Assembly: GCF_016862575.1 (NCBI RefSeq)
Contig: NZ_BONF01000033.1
Location: 88,529 to 152,528 of the forward strand
Reading direction: 5' to 3'
Origin: Catellatospora bangladeshensis
GTDB taxonomy: Bacteria > Actinomycetota > Actinomycetes > Mycobacteriales > Micromonosporaceae
Length of the DNA stretch: 64,000 nucleotides
Numbering within the stretch: the first letter of the stretch is position 1; each line of letters begins with the position of its first letter. The notes under the pieces were generated by a model. That model saw nothing but the letters and a program-made list of their open reading frames with translations. It was not told where the DNA came from and searched no databases. The position numbers and the translations under genes are program-made. Of the stretch, positions 24,828 to 33,443 are shown piece after piece.

Positions 24828-25733
24828 TCAGGTGAGGTATTCGCCGAACCAGGCGGTGAGCTTGGTCCAGGCCTGGGCGGCGGCCTCGGGGTCGAAGCGG
24901 GCGCCGGTGTCGTTGAAGAAAGCGTGGTTGACGCCGGGATAGGTGACGATCTCGAAGGTCAGCCCGGCCTTGCGCAGCGCGTCGCGGGCGGCGTCCCGGC
25001 TCGCATTGACCCGGTCGTCGAGCTGGGCGTACACGCCGAGCACGGCCGCGTTCGGCGAGCCGGACAGGGACGCGCCGTCCGGGAACGGGCCGTAGAACGG
25101 CACCGCCGCGTGCAGCCGGGGCTCGCCCGCGGCCAGCAGCGACCACACCGCGCCGCCGCCGAAGCAGAAGCCCATCGCGCCGGCCGTGTGCCCCGGGTTG
25201 CGCCGCAGCAGCTCGTCGATGCCCGCCTTCATGTCGGCGACGAAACGGCCCGGCGGGGCCGCGTTGAGTGCGGCGGTGGCCTGGGCCGGGTCGGTGAACT
25301 TCGCCGTGCCGCCCTCCTCGGACAGCAGGTCGATCGCCAGTGCCGACCAGCCCGCCGCGGCCAGGCGGCCCGCTACCGAGGCGATGTGGGGGGTCAGGCC
25401 CTTGTTCTCGTGTACGACCAGGACGGAGCCGCGCGGGGTGGCCGCCGCCGCCCAGGCGCCCTGGAGCGTGCGCCCCTGCGGCCCGGCGAAGGTGATCGGC
25501 TGCGTCGGCAGCGGGGTGGGCCCGGCCGGGCCGGTCGGCGCGGGGGAGGGCGATCCGGTCGGGGCGGCGGCCGTGTCCGCCCGCTGCGCGTCGCAGGCGG
25601 CCAGCAGCGGAGCCGCCACCGCGGCGCCCACCCCGAGCAGGGCCAGGCGGTGCAGCGCCTCCCGCCGCGAGATCAGCCCGTCGGCGTAGTCGACGACGAC
25701 CTCACTGGACAGGTACTCGCTGAACTCAGACAT
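24828..25733 (-). CDS. Exported dienelactone-hydrolase-family lipoprotein, Tat type
   Basis: 301 residues. SRREALHRLALLG resembles a twin-arginine signal, and the lipobox LLAAC puts the lipidated residue at Cys47, so a folded lipoprotein is exported. A Pro/Thr linker leads into an alpha/beta-hydrolase of the DLH family with nucleophile Cys in GFCFGGG, Asp in AQLDDRVN and His in GVNHAFFND. Such enzymes cleave lactones or esters; the substrate is unknown. The long charged N-terminus before the Arg pair (about 22 residues) is seen in related actinobacterial proteins. It converges with polX. Confidence 0.88.
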   Translation of the reverse strand: MSEFSEYLSSEVVVDYADGLISRREALHRLALLGVGAAVAAPLLAACDAQRADTAAAPTGSPSPAPTGPAGPTPLPTQPITFAGPQGRTLQGAWAAAATPRGSVLVVHENKGLTPHIASVAGRLAAAGWSALAIDLLSEEGGTAKFTDPAQATAALNAAPPGRFVADMKAGIDELLRRNPGHTAGAMGFCFGGGAVWSLLAAGEPRLHAAVPFYGPFPDGASLSGSPNAAVLGVYAQLDDRVNASRDAARDALRKAGLTFEIVTYPGVNHAFFNDTGARFDPEAAAQAWTKLTAWFGEYLT

Positions 25734-25824
25734 CCCTCATTAATACCGCGTCCGCCGGGTGCCGCCGGGGAGCCGGGGGCGACCGGGCCGTACTCGTACG
25801 CGGCTTCGCCGAGCCGGGATCGGC

Positions 25825-25863
25825 CGAAGCTCCCGCCGCGCTGTTTCCGCGGCGGGAGCTTCG
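25825..25863. terminator. Family F inverted repeat, copy F2
   Basis: Perfect 16-base arms starting CGAAGCTCCCGCCGCG around a CTGTTTC loop. It lies downstream of the CU044_5270 gene (ends 25886 on the minus strand) and shares its core with F1. Likely a terminator. Confidence 0.8.
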
Positions 25864-25885
25864 ACGATGGACGCGGTGGCGCGGG

Positions 25886-26962
25886 TCAGCGCTCGTCGAC
25901 GCTGTTCACGAGGTTCTGGGTCCAGGTGACGTGGTAGCCGACGACCGGATCGAAGCGCGGGCCGCCGTCCGGCGGCACCAGGGTGACCTCGCTGTCGGCG
26001 TAGATGTCGCGCCGGCCGACCGCCGAGGCGGTCAGCGGGTCGAACAGGATCTCCGTGCTGGAGCTGCCCTCGGTCTGGCGGATCGCGATCAGGCGCCAAC
26101 CATCCACCACGACCTCGCCCGAAGTCAGGCCGTCCATGCCCCGGAAGGAGCGCAGCAGCCCGGCCCGCAGCTGCGGGCTGAGCAGCAGGTCGGCGTTGAA
26201 GTACAGCTGGGCCACCGCGTCCCAGACCAGGTAGTCGGCGGTCCACTTCTCGTTGTCGTCGACGTCGTCGCGCAGCCGGGCCAGCAGCGCGGCCGGGTCC
26301 CCGGCGGGCAGCTGGGCCAGCCACTCCGGCGTCGCCCGGCGCAGGTTCGCGCCGTTCTGCAGCAGGTCGTCGCGCTCCGCCCGGCCGGGCTGAGGGTCGG
26401 CCTTCGGCCCCTCCGCCAGGTCCCGTCCGTCGGCGAGCACCCGCAGCGCGATCATGCCCTGCGGGTCGATCCACAGCTCGCGGCCCTGGTAGCTGATGCG
26501 GGCGGTCGGATCCTCGCCGCTGCGACCGGCGGCCCAGCCGTCGGCCTTGACATGGACGAGCTGCCTGGGGGCGAGCGTCACGGTGGCCGCGGACTCGGCG
26601 GTGTGGGCCAGCTCGTCCAGCGCCGCGATCGCCTCCGGAGTGGTGCGCGACAGCTTCGGGTTCGTGCCCCGCTCGGCAGGCAGCGGCTGGTGCGAGGCGA
26701 GCACCTCGGCGATCCGCGGCGCGCCGACCTGGCCGTTGCCGCCGCCCGGGCCGTTGAGCAGGACCGCGCTCAGGGCGACGGCGGCGACCAGCGCGGCCGC
26801 GCCGACCGGGACGAGCATGCGGGACAGGCGGCGCGGGGTGCGGCTGCGGGCGGCGGTGTGGCGCTGGTTGAGCAGGTGCCAGGTGCGCGAGACCGACGCG
26901 TCGGTCGGCTCGGCGGCGGGCAGGTCGAGGACCGCCCGCAGGTCGGGGTCGGGATGGGTCAT
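25886..26962 (-). CDS. CU044_5270 family protein, putative partner of the ECF sigma factor
   Basis: 358 residues. A cytosolic N-terminus of about 45 residues (LRAVLDLPAAEPTDASVSRTWHLL) precedes one membrane segment (LVPVGAAALVAAVALSAVLLNG) and a large extracytoplasmic domain. This layout is typical of CU044_5270 proteins encoded immediately after ECF sigma genes, and such proteins are thought to act like anti-sigma factors. No zinc-binding HxxxCxxC motif is seen in the N-terminus. The start overlaps the sigma factor stop by 4 bases, so the two are translationally coupled. Confidence 0.85.
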   Translation of the reverse strand: MTHPDPDLRAVLDLPAAEPTDASVSRTWHLLNQRHTAARSRTPRRLSRMLVPVGAAALVAAVALSAVLLNGPGGGNGQVGAPRIAEVLASHQPLPAERGTNPKLSRTTPEAIAALDELAHTAESAATVTLAPRQLVHVKADGWAAGRSGEDPTARISYQGRELWIDPQGMIALRVLADGRDLAEGPKADPQPGRAERDDLLQNGANLRRATPEWLAQLPAGDPAALLARLRDDVDDNEKWTADYLVWDAVAQLYFNADLLLSPQLRAGLLRSFRGMDGLTSGEVVVDGWRLIAIRQTEGSSSTEILFDPLTASAVGRRDIYADSEVTLVPPDGGPRFDPVVGYHVTWTQNLVNSVDER

Positions 26963-27522
26963 CGGGAACCTCCGGAAAGCGCGGATTTGATCTTCGTGCG
27001 GGCGCGGTGCAGGGCGGACCGGACGGAGCCGAGCGGAATGCCGAGCGCGGACGCGATCTCGGCGTACTCAAGCTCCGCCACGGCGAACAGCAGCAGCACC
27101 TCGCGCTGGCGGCGGGGCAGCCGGGCCAGCGCGGTGGCGACGCGGGCCACGGTCCGCTGCGCGTCGACCCGCTCCGCCGAGCGGGCGTCCGGCGCGTCCT
27201 CGTCAGCGGTTACGGCCAGCGCCGCCGCGGCGGTCGCCCGCAGCGCGCGCTTCTCGGTGCGGTGCTCCCGGCGCAGCAGGTTGCCGCAGATGCCGTACAG
27301 CCACGGCAGCAGGCCGCCGCGTGCGGAGTCGAAGCGGTGGCGCTGCTCGTACGCGATGAGAAAGGTCTGCGCCACCACGTCCTCGGCCAGCTGCTCGCCG
27401 ACCCGGCGCGTGGCGTAGCGCAGCAGGTCGCGGGCGTACGCGTCGAACATCGCGCCCAGGTCGCCGGGGTCCGGCGGCTCTGCCGTCGGCGGCGGCGGGT
27501 CGTGCTGTGTCGTCACGGTCAT
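26959..27522 (-). CDS. ECF-type RNA polymerase sigma factor
   Basis: 187 residues. Region 2 is FDAYARDLLRYATRRVG through LAEDVVAQTFLIAYEQ, and region 4 is LPRRQREVLLLFAVAELEYAEIASALGIPLGSVRSALHRA. There is no C-terminal extra domain. It should direct RNA polymerase to a small regulon, controlled by the membrane protein encoded next. The ATG at 27522 is preferred over the ATG at 27540; neither has a clear Shine-Dalgarno. Confidence 0.93.
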   Translation of the reverse strand: MTVTTQHDPPPPTAEPPDPGDLGAMFDAYARDLLRYATRRVGEQLAEDVVAQTFLIAYEQRHRFDSARGGLLPWLYGICGNLLRREHRTEKRALRATAAAALAVTADEDAPDARSAERVDAQRTVARVATALARLPRRQREVLLLFAVAELEYAEIASALGIPLGSVRSALHRARTKIKSALSGGSR

Positions 27523-27684
27523 GCCTGTTCTTGCCCGCACCCGTCCGCCGAGTTCCCGTCCGGCGGCCCGCGCTCGTCCGGGTCTGCGTTCGTCCGGCGG
27601 GAGGGTGAGGCTACCGCGCGGAAAACGCGGACGACTGCCGCGTTTCGATGGACCGGGGCGCGCGTTTGCGCAAGGCTTGGGGTC

Positions 27685-28956
27685 ATGAGTGCGGACGAGC
27701 GGGTATTCGTCATCGTCGGTGCGTCACTGGCCGGGGCCAGGGCCGCCGAGACGCTGCGGGCCGAGGGATTCACCGGCCGGGTGCTGCTGATCGGGCAGGA
27801 GGACGAGGTGCCGTACGAGCGCCCACCGCTGTCCAAGGGCTTCCTGCAGGGCAAGGACGCGCGCGAGAAGGCCTATGTGCACCCGCGCGAGTGGTACGCC
27901 GAGAAGGACATCGAGCTGCTGCTCGGGCGGCGCGCGGTGGCCGTGCACCCGCAGGCGCGCACGGTCACCCTCGACGGCGGCGAGCAGCTCGCGTACGACA
28001 AGCTGCTGCTGGCCACCGGCTCGCGGGTGCGCACCCTGGACGTGCCCGGCGCGGACGCGTCCGGCGTCCACTACCTGCGCACCTACCCCGACTCCGAGGC
28101 GCTGCGCGCCGCCCTGTCGCGGGACCCGAGCCCGCAGGTGCTGGTGGTCGGCACGGGCTGGATCGGGATGGAGATCGCGGCCGCCGCGCGCGGCTACGGC
28201 TGCCCGGTGACGGTGGTCGGCACCGACCGCGCCCCGCTGCGCAAGGTGCTCGGCGACGAACCGGCGGCCGTGTTCCGGAAGCTGCACGAGGCCAACGGGG
28301 TCGAGTTCCGCTTCGAGTCGGGAGTACGCGAGTTCGGCTCGCTCGACGGGGCGGTGCGCAGCGCGGTGCTCGACGACGGCACCGAGCTGGCGGTGGACCT
28401 GGTCGCCGTCGGGGTGGGCATCCGGCCGGACACGGCGCTGGCCGAGCACGCCGGGCTGGCCGTGGACGACGGCGTGGTCGTGGACGCGAGCCTGCGCACG
28501 TCCGACCCGGACATCTACGCCTGCGGGGACGTGGCTTCGGCGTACCACCCCCTGCTGGGCCGTCACCTGCGCACCGAGCACTGGGCCAACGCGCGGGCCG
28601 GGGGCAAGGCCGCCGCGAAGGCGATGCTCGGGCAGGACGTGAGCTACGAGCAGGTGCCGTACTTCTTCACCGACCAGTACGACCTGGGCATGGAGTACTG
28701 CGGCTGGGCGGGTCCGGGCGACTACGCGCGGGTGGTGTTCCGCGGCTCCACCGAGATCGTGGACGGCAAGGCGCCGGAGTTCATCGCCTTCTGGCTCACC
28801 GACGACGACCGCGTGGTCGCCGCGATGAACGTCAACATCTGGGACGTCCAGGACGACCTCTCCGCCCTGGTCAAGGCCGGCTTCTCCGGCACCCCCGCCG
28901 ACCCCGCCCGCCTGGCCGACCCCTCCGTCCCCCTCTCCGCCCTCCTCCCCACCTGA
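27685..28956 (+). CDS. NAD(P)/FAD-dependent ferredoxin-reductase-like oxidoreductase
   Basis: 423 residues, class of rubredoxin/putidaredoxin/rhodocoxin reductases. FAD site VIVGASLAGARAAETLR, PYERPPLSKGFL, NAD site VLVVGTGWIGMEIAAAARGYG, and second FAD motif IYACGDVASAY are present, with the C-terminal reductase domain after YFFTDQYDLGMEY. It passes electrons from NAD(P)H to a small ferredoxin serving a cytochrome P450 or Rieske oxygenase, but no such partner is nearby. The ATG is 7 bases after AAGGCT, a weak leaderless-type arrangement. It is divergent from the ECF sigma gene. Confidence 0.92.
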   Translation: MSADERVFVIVGASLAGARAAETLRAEGFTGRVLLIGQEDEVPYERPPLSKGFLQGKDAREKAYVHPREWYAEKDIELLLGRRAVAVHPQARTVTLDGGEQLAYDKLLLATGSRVRTLDVPGADASGVHYLRTYPDSEALRAALSRDPSPQVLVVGTGWIGMEIAAAARGYGCPVTVVGTDRAPLRKVLGDEPAAVFRKLHEANGVEFRFESGVREFGSLDGAVRSAVLDDGTELAVDLVAVGVGIRPDTALAEHAGLAVDDGVVVDASLRTSDPDIYACGDVASAYHPLLGRHLRTEHWANARAGGKAAAKAMLGQDVSYEQVPYFFTDQYDLGMEYCGWAGPGDYARVVFRGSTEIVDGKAPEFIAFWLTDDDRVVAAMNVNIWDVQDDLSALVKAGFSGTPADPARLADPSVPLSALLPT

Positions 28957-29014
28957 CGGGCCCGTGTCGGGAAAGCGCGCATCGGCAGGGCGGCGGGGCG
29001 CCTACCATGCGGCG

Positions 29015-29632
29015 ATGGGGACGCGGCTGATCTTCGTGCGACACGGTGAGTCGGTGCACAGCGTCGAGCGGTTCATCGGCGGGCGCAACGGGTGCCGGGG
29101 GCTCACCGCCACCGGCCACGAGCAGGCCGCGCGGGTGGCGGAACGGCTCGCGGTCGAGCTGGCCGACGCCGGGCCGGTGGCGCTCTACCACTCCGAGCTG
29201 CGCCGGGCCGTGGAGACGGCGGCGCCGATCGCGGCGGCGCTCGGTGTGCCGGCCGAGGCGGACTGCGGGCTGTTCACCTGGCACTATCCGGCGTACGCCG
29301 ACGGCCAGCCGGTGGAGGTGCTGAAGAACGCGCCGCTGCCGGGCGGCGGCGTGCACCGGCCGTTCCAGATCGAGAACGAGACCTGGGCGGAGCTGGTGGT
29401 GCGGACCGGCCGGTCCATCATGGACATCGCGCACCGGCACGCCGGTGAGACGGCGGTGCTGGTCGGGCACAGCGAGACGGTGAACGCGGCGTTCCACACA
29501 CTCGGCGCGCAGCCGCTGCTGCGCGCGTTCGACACGGTCGTCGCCCCGGCGTCGATCACCGAGTGGACCGTGGACACGCACCCGACGGAGTCCCCGTACA
29601 CCCGCTGGACCCTGCGCCGCTTCAGCGCCTGA
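29015..29632 (+). CDS. Histidine phosphatase (phosphoglycerate mutase-like) family protein
   Basis: 205 residues. LIFVRHGESVHS holds the phospho-accepting His and Arg, with the second Arg in SELRRAVETA and the second His in LVGHSETVNAAF. It is a cytosolic phosphatase of unknown substrate; it lacks features that would mark it as a glycolytic mutase. The ATG at 29015 follows TACCAT by 6 bases without a ribosome site, so it is probably leaderless. It ends before palindrome G, convergent with the VOC gene. Confidence 0.9.
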   Translation: MGTRLIFVRHGESVHSVERFIGGRNGCRGLTATGHEQAARVAERLAVELADAGPVALYHSELRRAVETAAPIAAALGVPAEADCGLFTWHYPAYADGQPVEVLKNAPLPGGGVHRPFQIENETWAELVVRTGRSIMDIAHRHAGETAVLVGHSETVNAAFHTLGAQPLLRAFDTVVAPASITEWTVDTHPTESPYTRWTLRRFSA

Positions 29633-29675
29633 GGCCGACTCTGCCGCGCCTTCGGCCCGTCAGGGGCCGCGCATG

Positions 29676-29739
29676 CTGCAGTTTCGGGGAAACCGCGCTG
29701 TTCCGGCGGCCGGAGTGTGCAGTTTCCCCGAAGCTGCAG
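29676..29739. terminator. Family G inverted repeat at a convergent gene junction
   Basis: Arms CTGCAGTTTCGGGGAAAC (29676-29693) and 29722-29739 pair at 17 of 18 positions around a 28-base loop. It sits between the ends of the histidine phosphatase and VOC genes. Only this copy was seen in the window. Confidence 0.75.
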
Positions 29740-29758
29740 CCCATCGGGCGGGCGCGGA

Positions 29759-30199
29759 TCAGTCGCGCGGGTACTCGAAGTCCTCGGGGTGCCACTGCTT
29801 CGGCTCGACAAGGACGAGCCAGTTGCCGGAGTTGTCGCGCATGACGGCCTCGATGCCGTAGGGGCGGTCGGCGGGCTCCTGGAGGAACACCACGCCCTTG
29901 GCGCTCAGCTCCTCGAACGTCCTGCGGCAGTCGTCCACGTTCAGGCCGAGGCCGCCCATCGCGCCCTTCTCCAGCTGGCGGCGTACGAAGTCGGCGGCCT
30001 CCGGGTCCAGCGGCGGGCCGGGCGTCATCAGCGTCACCTGGATCTCGGGCTGGGTCGGGTGCGAGATGGTCACCCAGCGGAAGCCCTCACCCATGGTGAT
30101 GTCGGTGACCGCCTTGAAGCCGAGCACGTCCACGTAGAAGTCGCGCGCCCTGTCCTGGTCCAGGCAGTAGACCGTGACCAGCGAGATGTTTGTGATCAT
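29759..30199 (-). CDS. VOC (glyoxalase/bleomycin resistance) family protein
   Basis: 146 residues, two beta-alpha-beta-beta-beta modules: ISLVTVYCLDQDRARDFYVDVLGF and GGLGLNVDDCRRTFEELSAKG, ending GIEAVMRDNSGNWLVLVEP. VOC proteins bind a metal and act on small molecules as dioxygenases, isomerases or binding proteins; which applies here is not clear. It starts 9 bases after the AraC regulator gene, so it is probably co-transcribed, although TAGGCT at 6 bases before its ATG could also give a separate leaderless transcript. Confidence 0.88.
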   Translation of the reverse strand: MITNISLVTVYCLDQDRARDFYVDVLGFKAVTDITMGEGFRWVTISHPTQPEIQVTLMTPGPPLDPEAADFVRRQLEKGAMGGLGLNVDDCRRTFEELSAKGVVFLQEPADRPYGIEAVMRDNSGNWLVLVEPKQWHPEDFEYPRD

Positions 30200-30208
30200 G
30201 TCTCAAGC

Positions 30209-30676
30209 CTAGGGCGGCGCGGTGACCTGCGGCTTCTTTGAGATTGCGCTTCCGGTCGTGCCGCCGAGATCGAGCACGCCGCGCATGAACAGGAAACACC
30301 CGGGCACGTGCGGGCCGCCGCGCGCCGCCCAGCGGTCCCGGTACGCCGTCGGGGTCTCGCCGGTCAGCGCCGCGAACCGGGCCGAGAACGAGCCCAGGCT
30401 GGCGAAGCCGACCATCATGCAGATCTCCGTCACCGTCAGGTTGGCCAGGCGCAGCAGGTCCTGGGCGCGCTCGATGCGGCGGCGGGTGAGGTAGCGGATC
30501 GGCGTCTCGCCGTACGCGGCCTCGAAGCTGCGTACGAAGTGAAACTTGGACACGCCCGCGACGCGGGACAGCCGGTCCAGATCCAGCGCATCGGCATAGT
30601 GCCGGTCGATGTGGTCGCGCGCCCGCCGCAGGTGCGGCAGCAGCTCCACCGGCACCGCCCGGCCCTCCCTCACCAT
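30209..30676 (-). CDS. AraC-family transcriptional regulator, DNA-binding domain only
   Basis: 155 residues. Two helix-turn-helix units: LDLDRLSRVAGVSKFHFVRSF and LTVTEICMMVGFASLGSFSARF, followed by GETPTAYRDRW. There is no sensor domain, only about 25 residues before the first helix and a short tail. Such minimal AraC proteins are often paired with a VOC gene, as here. The ATG at 30676 is 7 bases after TAGGGT, indicating a leaderless mRNA. Confidence 0.9.
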   Translation of the reverse strand: MVREGRAVPVELLPHLRRARDHIDRHYADALDLDRLSRVAGVSKFHFVRSFEAAYGETPIRYLTRRRIERAQDLLRLANLTVTEICMMVGFASLGSFSARFAALTGETPTAYRDRWAARGGPHVPGCFLFMRGVLDLGGTTGSAISKKPQVTAPP

Positions 30677-30711
30677 GCCACCGACCCTAGGTCCCGCCCC
30701 CGACACCCCGG

Positions 30712-30790
30712 CCAAGATCGCTCGACTTGCCAGGCACGTGGGCGAATCTTGAGCCGGGATACGCCCACCTGCCTGGCAAGTCGGATGATC
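30712..30790. repeat. Family D long inverted repeat, copy D2
   Basis: About 79 bases with arms running GATCGCTCGACTTGCCAGG and its near-complement, closely matching D1 at 3104. The inner GGGCGAAT...GATACGCCC is also shared. It lies downstream of the DUF5522 gene and upstream of the AraC gene on the same strand. Confidence 0.85.
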
Positions 30791-30805
30791 GAGGGCGGTC
30801 GGGGG

Positions 30806-31051
30806 TCAGGTGACGTACGGGCAGTGGCGGCAGCCGCGGGTGCAGCAGAAGCCGCGCTTGGCCAGGAACGCCGCGCTGAGGACGAACAGGCCGGTGGCCG
30901 GGTCCAGGTAGCCGGGGGTGCCGTCGCGCAGCGCCTCGGCATGCTTGGCGAGGATCTCGGCGCGGGCGGGGTGGTCGGGGCGCAGCCGCGACGGGTGCGG
31001 CTCGTCGAGCTCGCGGGGTGCCAGCGTCCACCGGCTCCGGGGTTCGGCCAT
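30806..31051 (-). CDS. DUF5522-like small Cys-rich protein
   Basis: 81 residues. The C-terminal GFCCTRGCRHCPYVT has four cysteines in a compact arrangement that could bind iron-sulfur or zinc; the middle HAEALRDGTPGYLDPATGLFVLSAAFL is also typical of this small conserved actinobacterial and proteobacterial family. The role is unknown. The ATG is 6 bases after TATCGT, leaderless type. The gene stands alone, divergent from a GNAT gene. Confidence 0.82.
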   Translation of the reverse strand: MAEPRSRWTLAPRELDEPHPSRLRPDHPARAEILAKHAEALRDGTPGYLDPATGLFVLSAAFLAKRGFCCTRGCRHCPYVT

Positions 31052-31160
31052 CCGGCGACGATACCCGCGCGCTCGACCGGGCTGCCGGGCGTCCCGAACC
31101 CACCCGGCCGGCGGCGAAACGGGGTGAGCGGTCGCGGGCCGGGCGGGTAGCGTGCCGGGC

Positions 31161-31640
31161 GTGATCGAGGCGCGGGGTGCGGTGGCGGCGGATGCGGTGG
31201 AGCTGGTCAGGCTGCGGGCGGTGATGCTCGGGTCGATGCACGGGCGGCCGCCGGAGCCGGGCGCGTGGCAGGACGAGGCCGTCGCCACGCTGCGCGAGCG
31301 GCTGGGCGGCCCGGCCGCGACGATGGCGGCGTACGTGGTGGACGCGCCGGACGGCCCGGGGCTGGCGGCGTGTGCCGTGGGCACGATCGACCGGCGGCTG
31401 GGCGGGCCGGAGAACCCGTCGGGGCTGACCGGCTACGTGTTCAACGTGGTGACCGACGCGGCGTACCGGCGGCGCGGGTACTCGCGGGCCTGCATGACCG
31501 CGCTGCTGGGCTGGTTCGCCGAGCGCGGGGTGCCGAAGGTCGACCTGCGGGCGTCACCGGACGGCGAGCCGCTCTACCTCTCGCTGGGCTTCGAGCCGAC
31601 GACGGGCCCGACGCTGCGGCTGTCCGCGGGGCGGCGCTGA
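31161..31640 (+). CDS. GNAT family N-acetyltransferase
   Basis: 159 residues. The acetyl-CoA loop is VTDAAYRRRGYSRACM (RRxGxS type), preceded by the strand GLTGYVFNVV and followed by a C-terminal LYLSLGFEPTTGPTLRL. The acceptor is not predictable. The GTG at 31161 is chosen because TAGCGT lies 7 bases upstream with no Shine-Dalgarno; an in-frame GTG at 31152 overlaps that hexamer. Confidence 0.85.
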   Translation: MIEARGAVAADAVELVRLRAVMLGSMHGRPPEPGAWQDEAVATLRERLGGPAATMAAYVVDAPDGPGLAACAVGTIDRRLGGPENPSGLTGYVFNVVTDAAYRRRGYSRACMTALLGWFAERGVPKVDLRASPDGEPLYLSLGFEPTTGPTLRLSAGRR

Positions 31641-31793
31641 TCCCCCGAAGCCCGTTCTCGCATGTGCGGTCGGGGGACGCGGCGATAACTGCCGGGTGTG
31701 ATGATGTCGCCAGATCTCAGCCGCGCCGGCGGAGGGGGCCCACGAGGTCCCCGTACGCGGCACAACGACGCTGGGCACGACCTGGAGCGTCGG

Positions 31794-31829
31794 GCGGGAC
31801 CTGTCTCTGCATGGTGAGGCAGGTCCCGC
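31794..31829. terminator. Inverted repeat H near a convergent gene junction
   Basis: Perfect arms GCGGGACCTG and CAGGTCCCGC with a 16-base loop, flanked on both sides by CCGTAC-containing sequence. It lies in the 228-base gap between convergent GNAT and hypothetical genes. Upstream, at 31680-31712, is a weaker GGCGATAA / TGTCGCC dyad. Confidence 0.6.
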
Positions 31830-31868
31830 TCCGTACCCGGAGGCGGGCGCGCGACGGGGCGCGCCGGG

Positions 31869-32657
31869 CTACTGCTCGTCTCGGCGCCGGAGCCGGCGAA
31901 GGTGCTTCGCCCTGCGGGGGCGGGGGAGGGTGCCCGGTTGCAGGCCGAGGCTGCCGGTGAGCACGGCGCGGGCGTGCAGGCGGGTGCCGGGCGCGGGCAC
32001 GGCGGGCAGCGCGGTGGCGGGGGCGGCCACGTCGAGTTCCAGGCCGGGGCGGACGTGCAGGCGCAGCCAGTGGAAGCTGTCGCCGGTGAGGCCGTTGGTA
32101 CGCAGTTCGGCGGCGCGCACCGTGCCGCGCAGTTCGGTGCGGGGGCTCGGGGTCCAGGTCGCGGGGGCGTGCGCGGGGCGCACCAGGCCGTCGCAGACCA
32201 GGCCGAGGTCGAGCGGGATGTCGGCGGCCGGTTCCGGCGGGCGGTCCGGGGCGGACGAGGCGGTCTCGGCGAGCGCGGACAACACGATCTGTCCGCGGGC
32301 CAGCCAGCCGCCCGCGACGTGCAGCACCGAGTGGTCCTCCAGGTGCACCGCGACCGGGCAGATCAGGTCGCCGTCGGTGTCGTCGAGCAAGTCCATCACG
32401 GCGGTGCGGTCGTCGATGAGCCGGATGCTGCCGCAGGGCACCGCCACCGCGCCGCCGGCCAGCGAGGGCTGCACCTGGTGGACGCGGCCCCAGCGGGAGC
32501 GGGCGACCACGCGCGCGCCGGACGGGTCGGTCCAGACGTGGTCGCAGTGGCGGCGGTTGATGGGCACGGCCACCGCCGCAGAGACGACCGACGTCGTGAA
32601 GCGGGACAGGCCCTCCCTTGCGAGGTCGACGCCTATCGACGCGAAATGGGTCGTCAC
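31869..32657 (-). CDS. Conserved-looking hypothetical protein
   Basis: 262 residues, no signal peptide or membrane segment. The N-terminus VTTHFASIGVDLAREGLSRFTT is followed by a beta-rich body with repeated short strands (VWTDPSGARVVARSRWG, SIRLIDDRTAVMDLLDD) and an Arg-rich tail. I do not recognise the family. The GTG at 32657 has AGGAGGG at good spacing; the ATG at 32729 lacks any site. Codon usage is normal for the window. Confidence 0.7.
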   Translation of the reverse strand: MTTHFASIGVDLAREGLSRFTTSVVSAAVAVPINRRHCDHVWTDPSGARVVARSRWGRVHQVQPSLAGGAVAVPCGSIRLIDDRTAVMDLLDDTDGDLICPVAVHLEDHSVLHVAGGWLARGQIVLSALAETASSAPDRPPEPAADIPLDLGLVCDGLVRPAHAPATWTPSPRTELRGTVRAAELRTNGLTGDSFHWLRLHVRPGLELDVAAPATALPAVPAPGTRLHARAVLTGSLGLQPGTLPRPRRAKHLRRLRRRDEQ

Positions 32658-32784
32658 CTTGCCCTCCTGATGCCCTCCCCGGCGCGTTGGCACGATCCTC
32701 CAACTTACCCCGCAACCGAGGGCTGTCACGGTAAGCGCGCCACGTTAGGGTGGGCGTCGGCGTACGCGGGAAACGGAGGCAGAG

Positions 32785-33024
32785 ATGTTCTGGTGGAGGA
32801 GGCGAAAGGCGGCCGCAGGCAAGTGGATTGTCGTGGTCAGCAGCGTTCGTCCGCTTGACCCGAATGGCGGTGGCCGGGACGAACTGCGCTGGCCGGAGCA
32901 GCGTTCGGCGGAGCACACCGCGGACTCCCGCGACGCCGCGGACGACATCGCCGCCCGGCTCGTCGCCGGGCAGGGCGTCCAGCAGGGCCGGGACCGGGTG
33001 AAGGTGCTCTTCACGGGCCACTGA
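32785..33024 (+). CDS. Small hypothetical protein with basic N-terminus
   Basis: 79 residues beginning MFWWRRRKAAAGKWIVVVSSVRP, a Trp/Arg-rich start and short hydrophobic strand, then a charged region (AEHTADSRDAADDIAARL). GGAGG lies 8 bases before the ATG, supporting a real gene. No known family. It is divergent from the hypothetical gene ending at 31869 and convergent with the small gene at 33054. Confidence 0.65.
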   Translation: MFWWRRRKAAAGKWIVVVSSVRPLDPNGGGRDELRWPEQRSAEHTADSRDAADDIAARLVAGQGVQQGRDRVKVLFTGH

Positions 33025-33025
33025 C

Positions 33026-33042
33026 CCGTCCGGAGGGGACGG
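33026..33042. terminator. Short hairpin between two convergent small genes
   Basis: CCGTCC and GGACGG pair around a 5-base loop in the 29-base gap between the stops at 33024 and 33054. Short, but the only structure available there. Confidence 0.35.
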
Positions 33043-33053
33043 TCCGCGGGCGG

Positions 33054-33287
33054 CTAGCGGGCGGGGCGCAGCCGCCGCGGATCCGGGTCGCGTCCGGGGA
33101 ACCGGTGCAGGAACTCCCGCTCCAGTTCGCGGCTGCGCTGGTCATGGTTGGCCAGCGCGTGCGCCGAGCCGTGCACGAAGGTGTCGTGCCGGGTCCGGTG
33201 CAGCGAGGCCAGCTCCCGGTTCAGATCGTGGTTGCTGAGCGCGGCGGCCGGTATGCCGCTGCGGTCGGCGACGTCGCTCCTCGTCAT
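33054..33287 (-). CDS. Small conserved actinobacterial protein (DUF6158-like)
   Basis: 77 residues. The segment LNRELASLHRTRHDTFVHGSAHALANHDQRSRELEREFLHRF is an amphipathic, His/Arg-rich helical region typical of a small family I recall as DUF6158; that assignment is from memory. The ATG at 33287 follows GGAGGTG. No membrane segment. Function unknown. Confidence 0.72.
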   Translation of the reverse strand: MTRSDVADRSGIPAAALSNHDLNRELASLHRTRHDTFVHGSAHALANHDQRSRELEREFLHRFPGRDPDPRRLRPAR

Positions 33288-33443
33288 CGGGCACCTCCGG
33301 TTGTCTCGACCGTCCCGGCTGGTCACGGTCGGCTCGGTAGGATCACAGGTGGGTCCCTACCCACCCGGCCGCGGTGTCTCACCTCCAGTCTGGCGGGTGC
33401 GGGCGCCCGGTGGCGGCGCTCTGGGCGATGAGGGGGTACGCCG

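Noticed and set aside
30806..31051. CCTRGCRHCPY as a radical SAM or rubredoxin motif
   Set aside because: Spacing does not fit CxxxCxxC radical SAM or rubredoxin CxxC pairs, and the protein is only 81 residues; it matches the small DUF5522-type family better.
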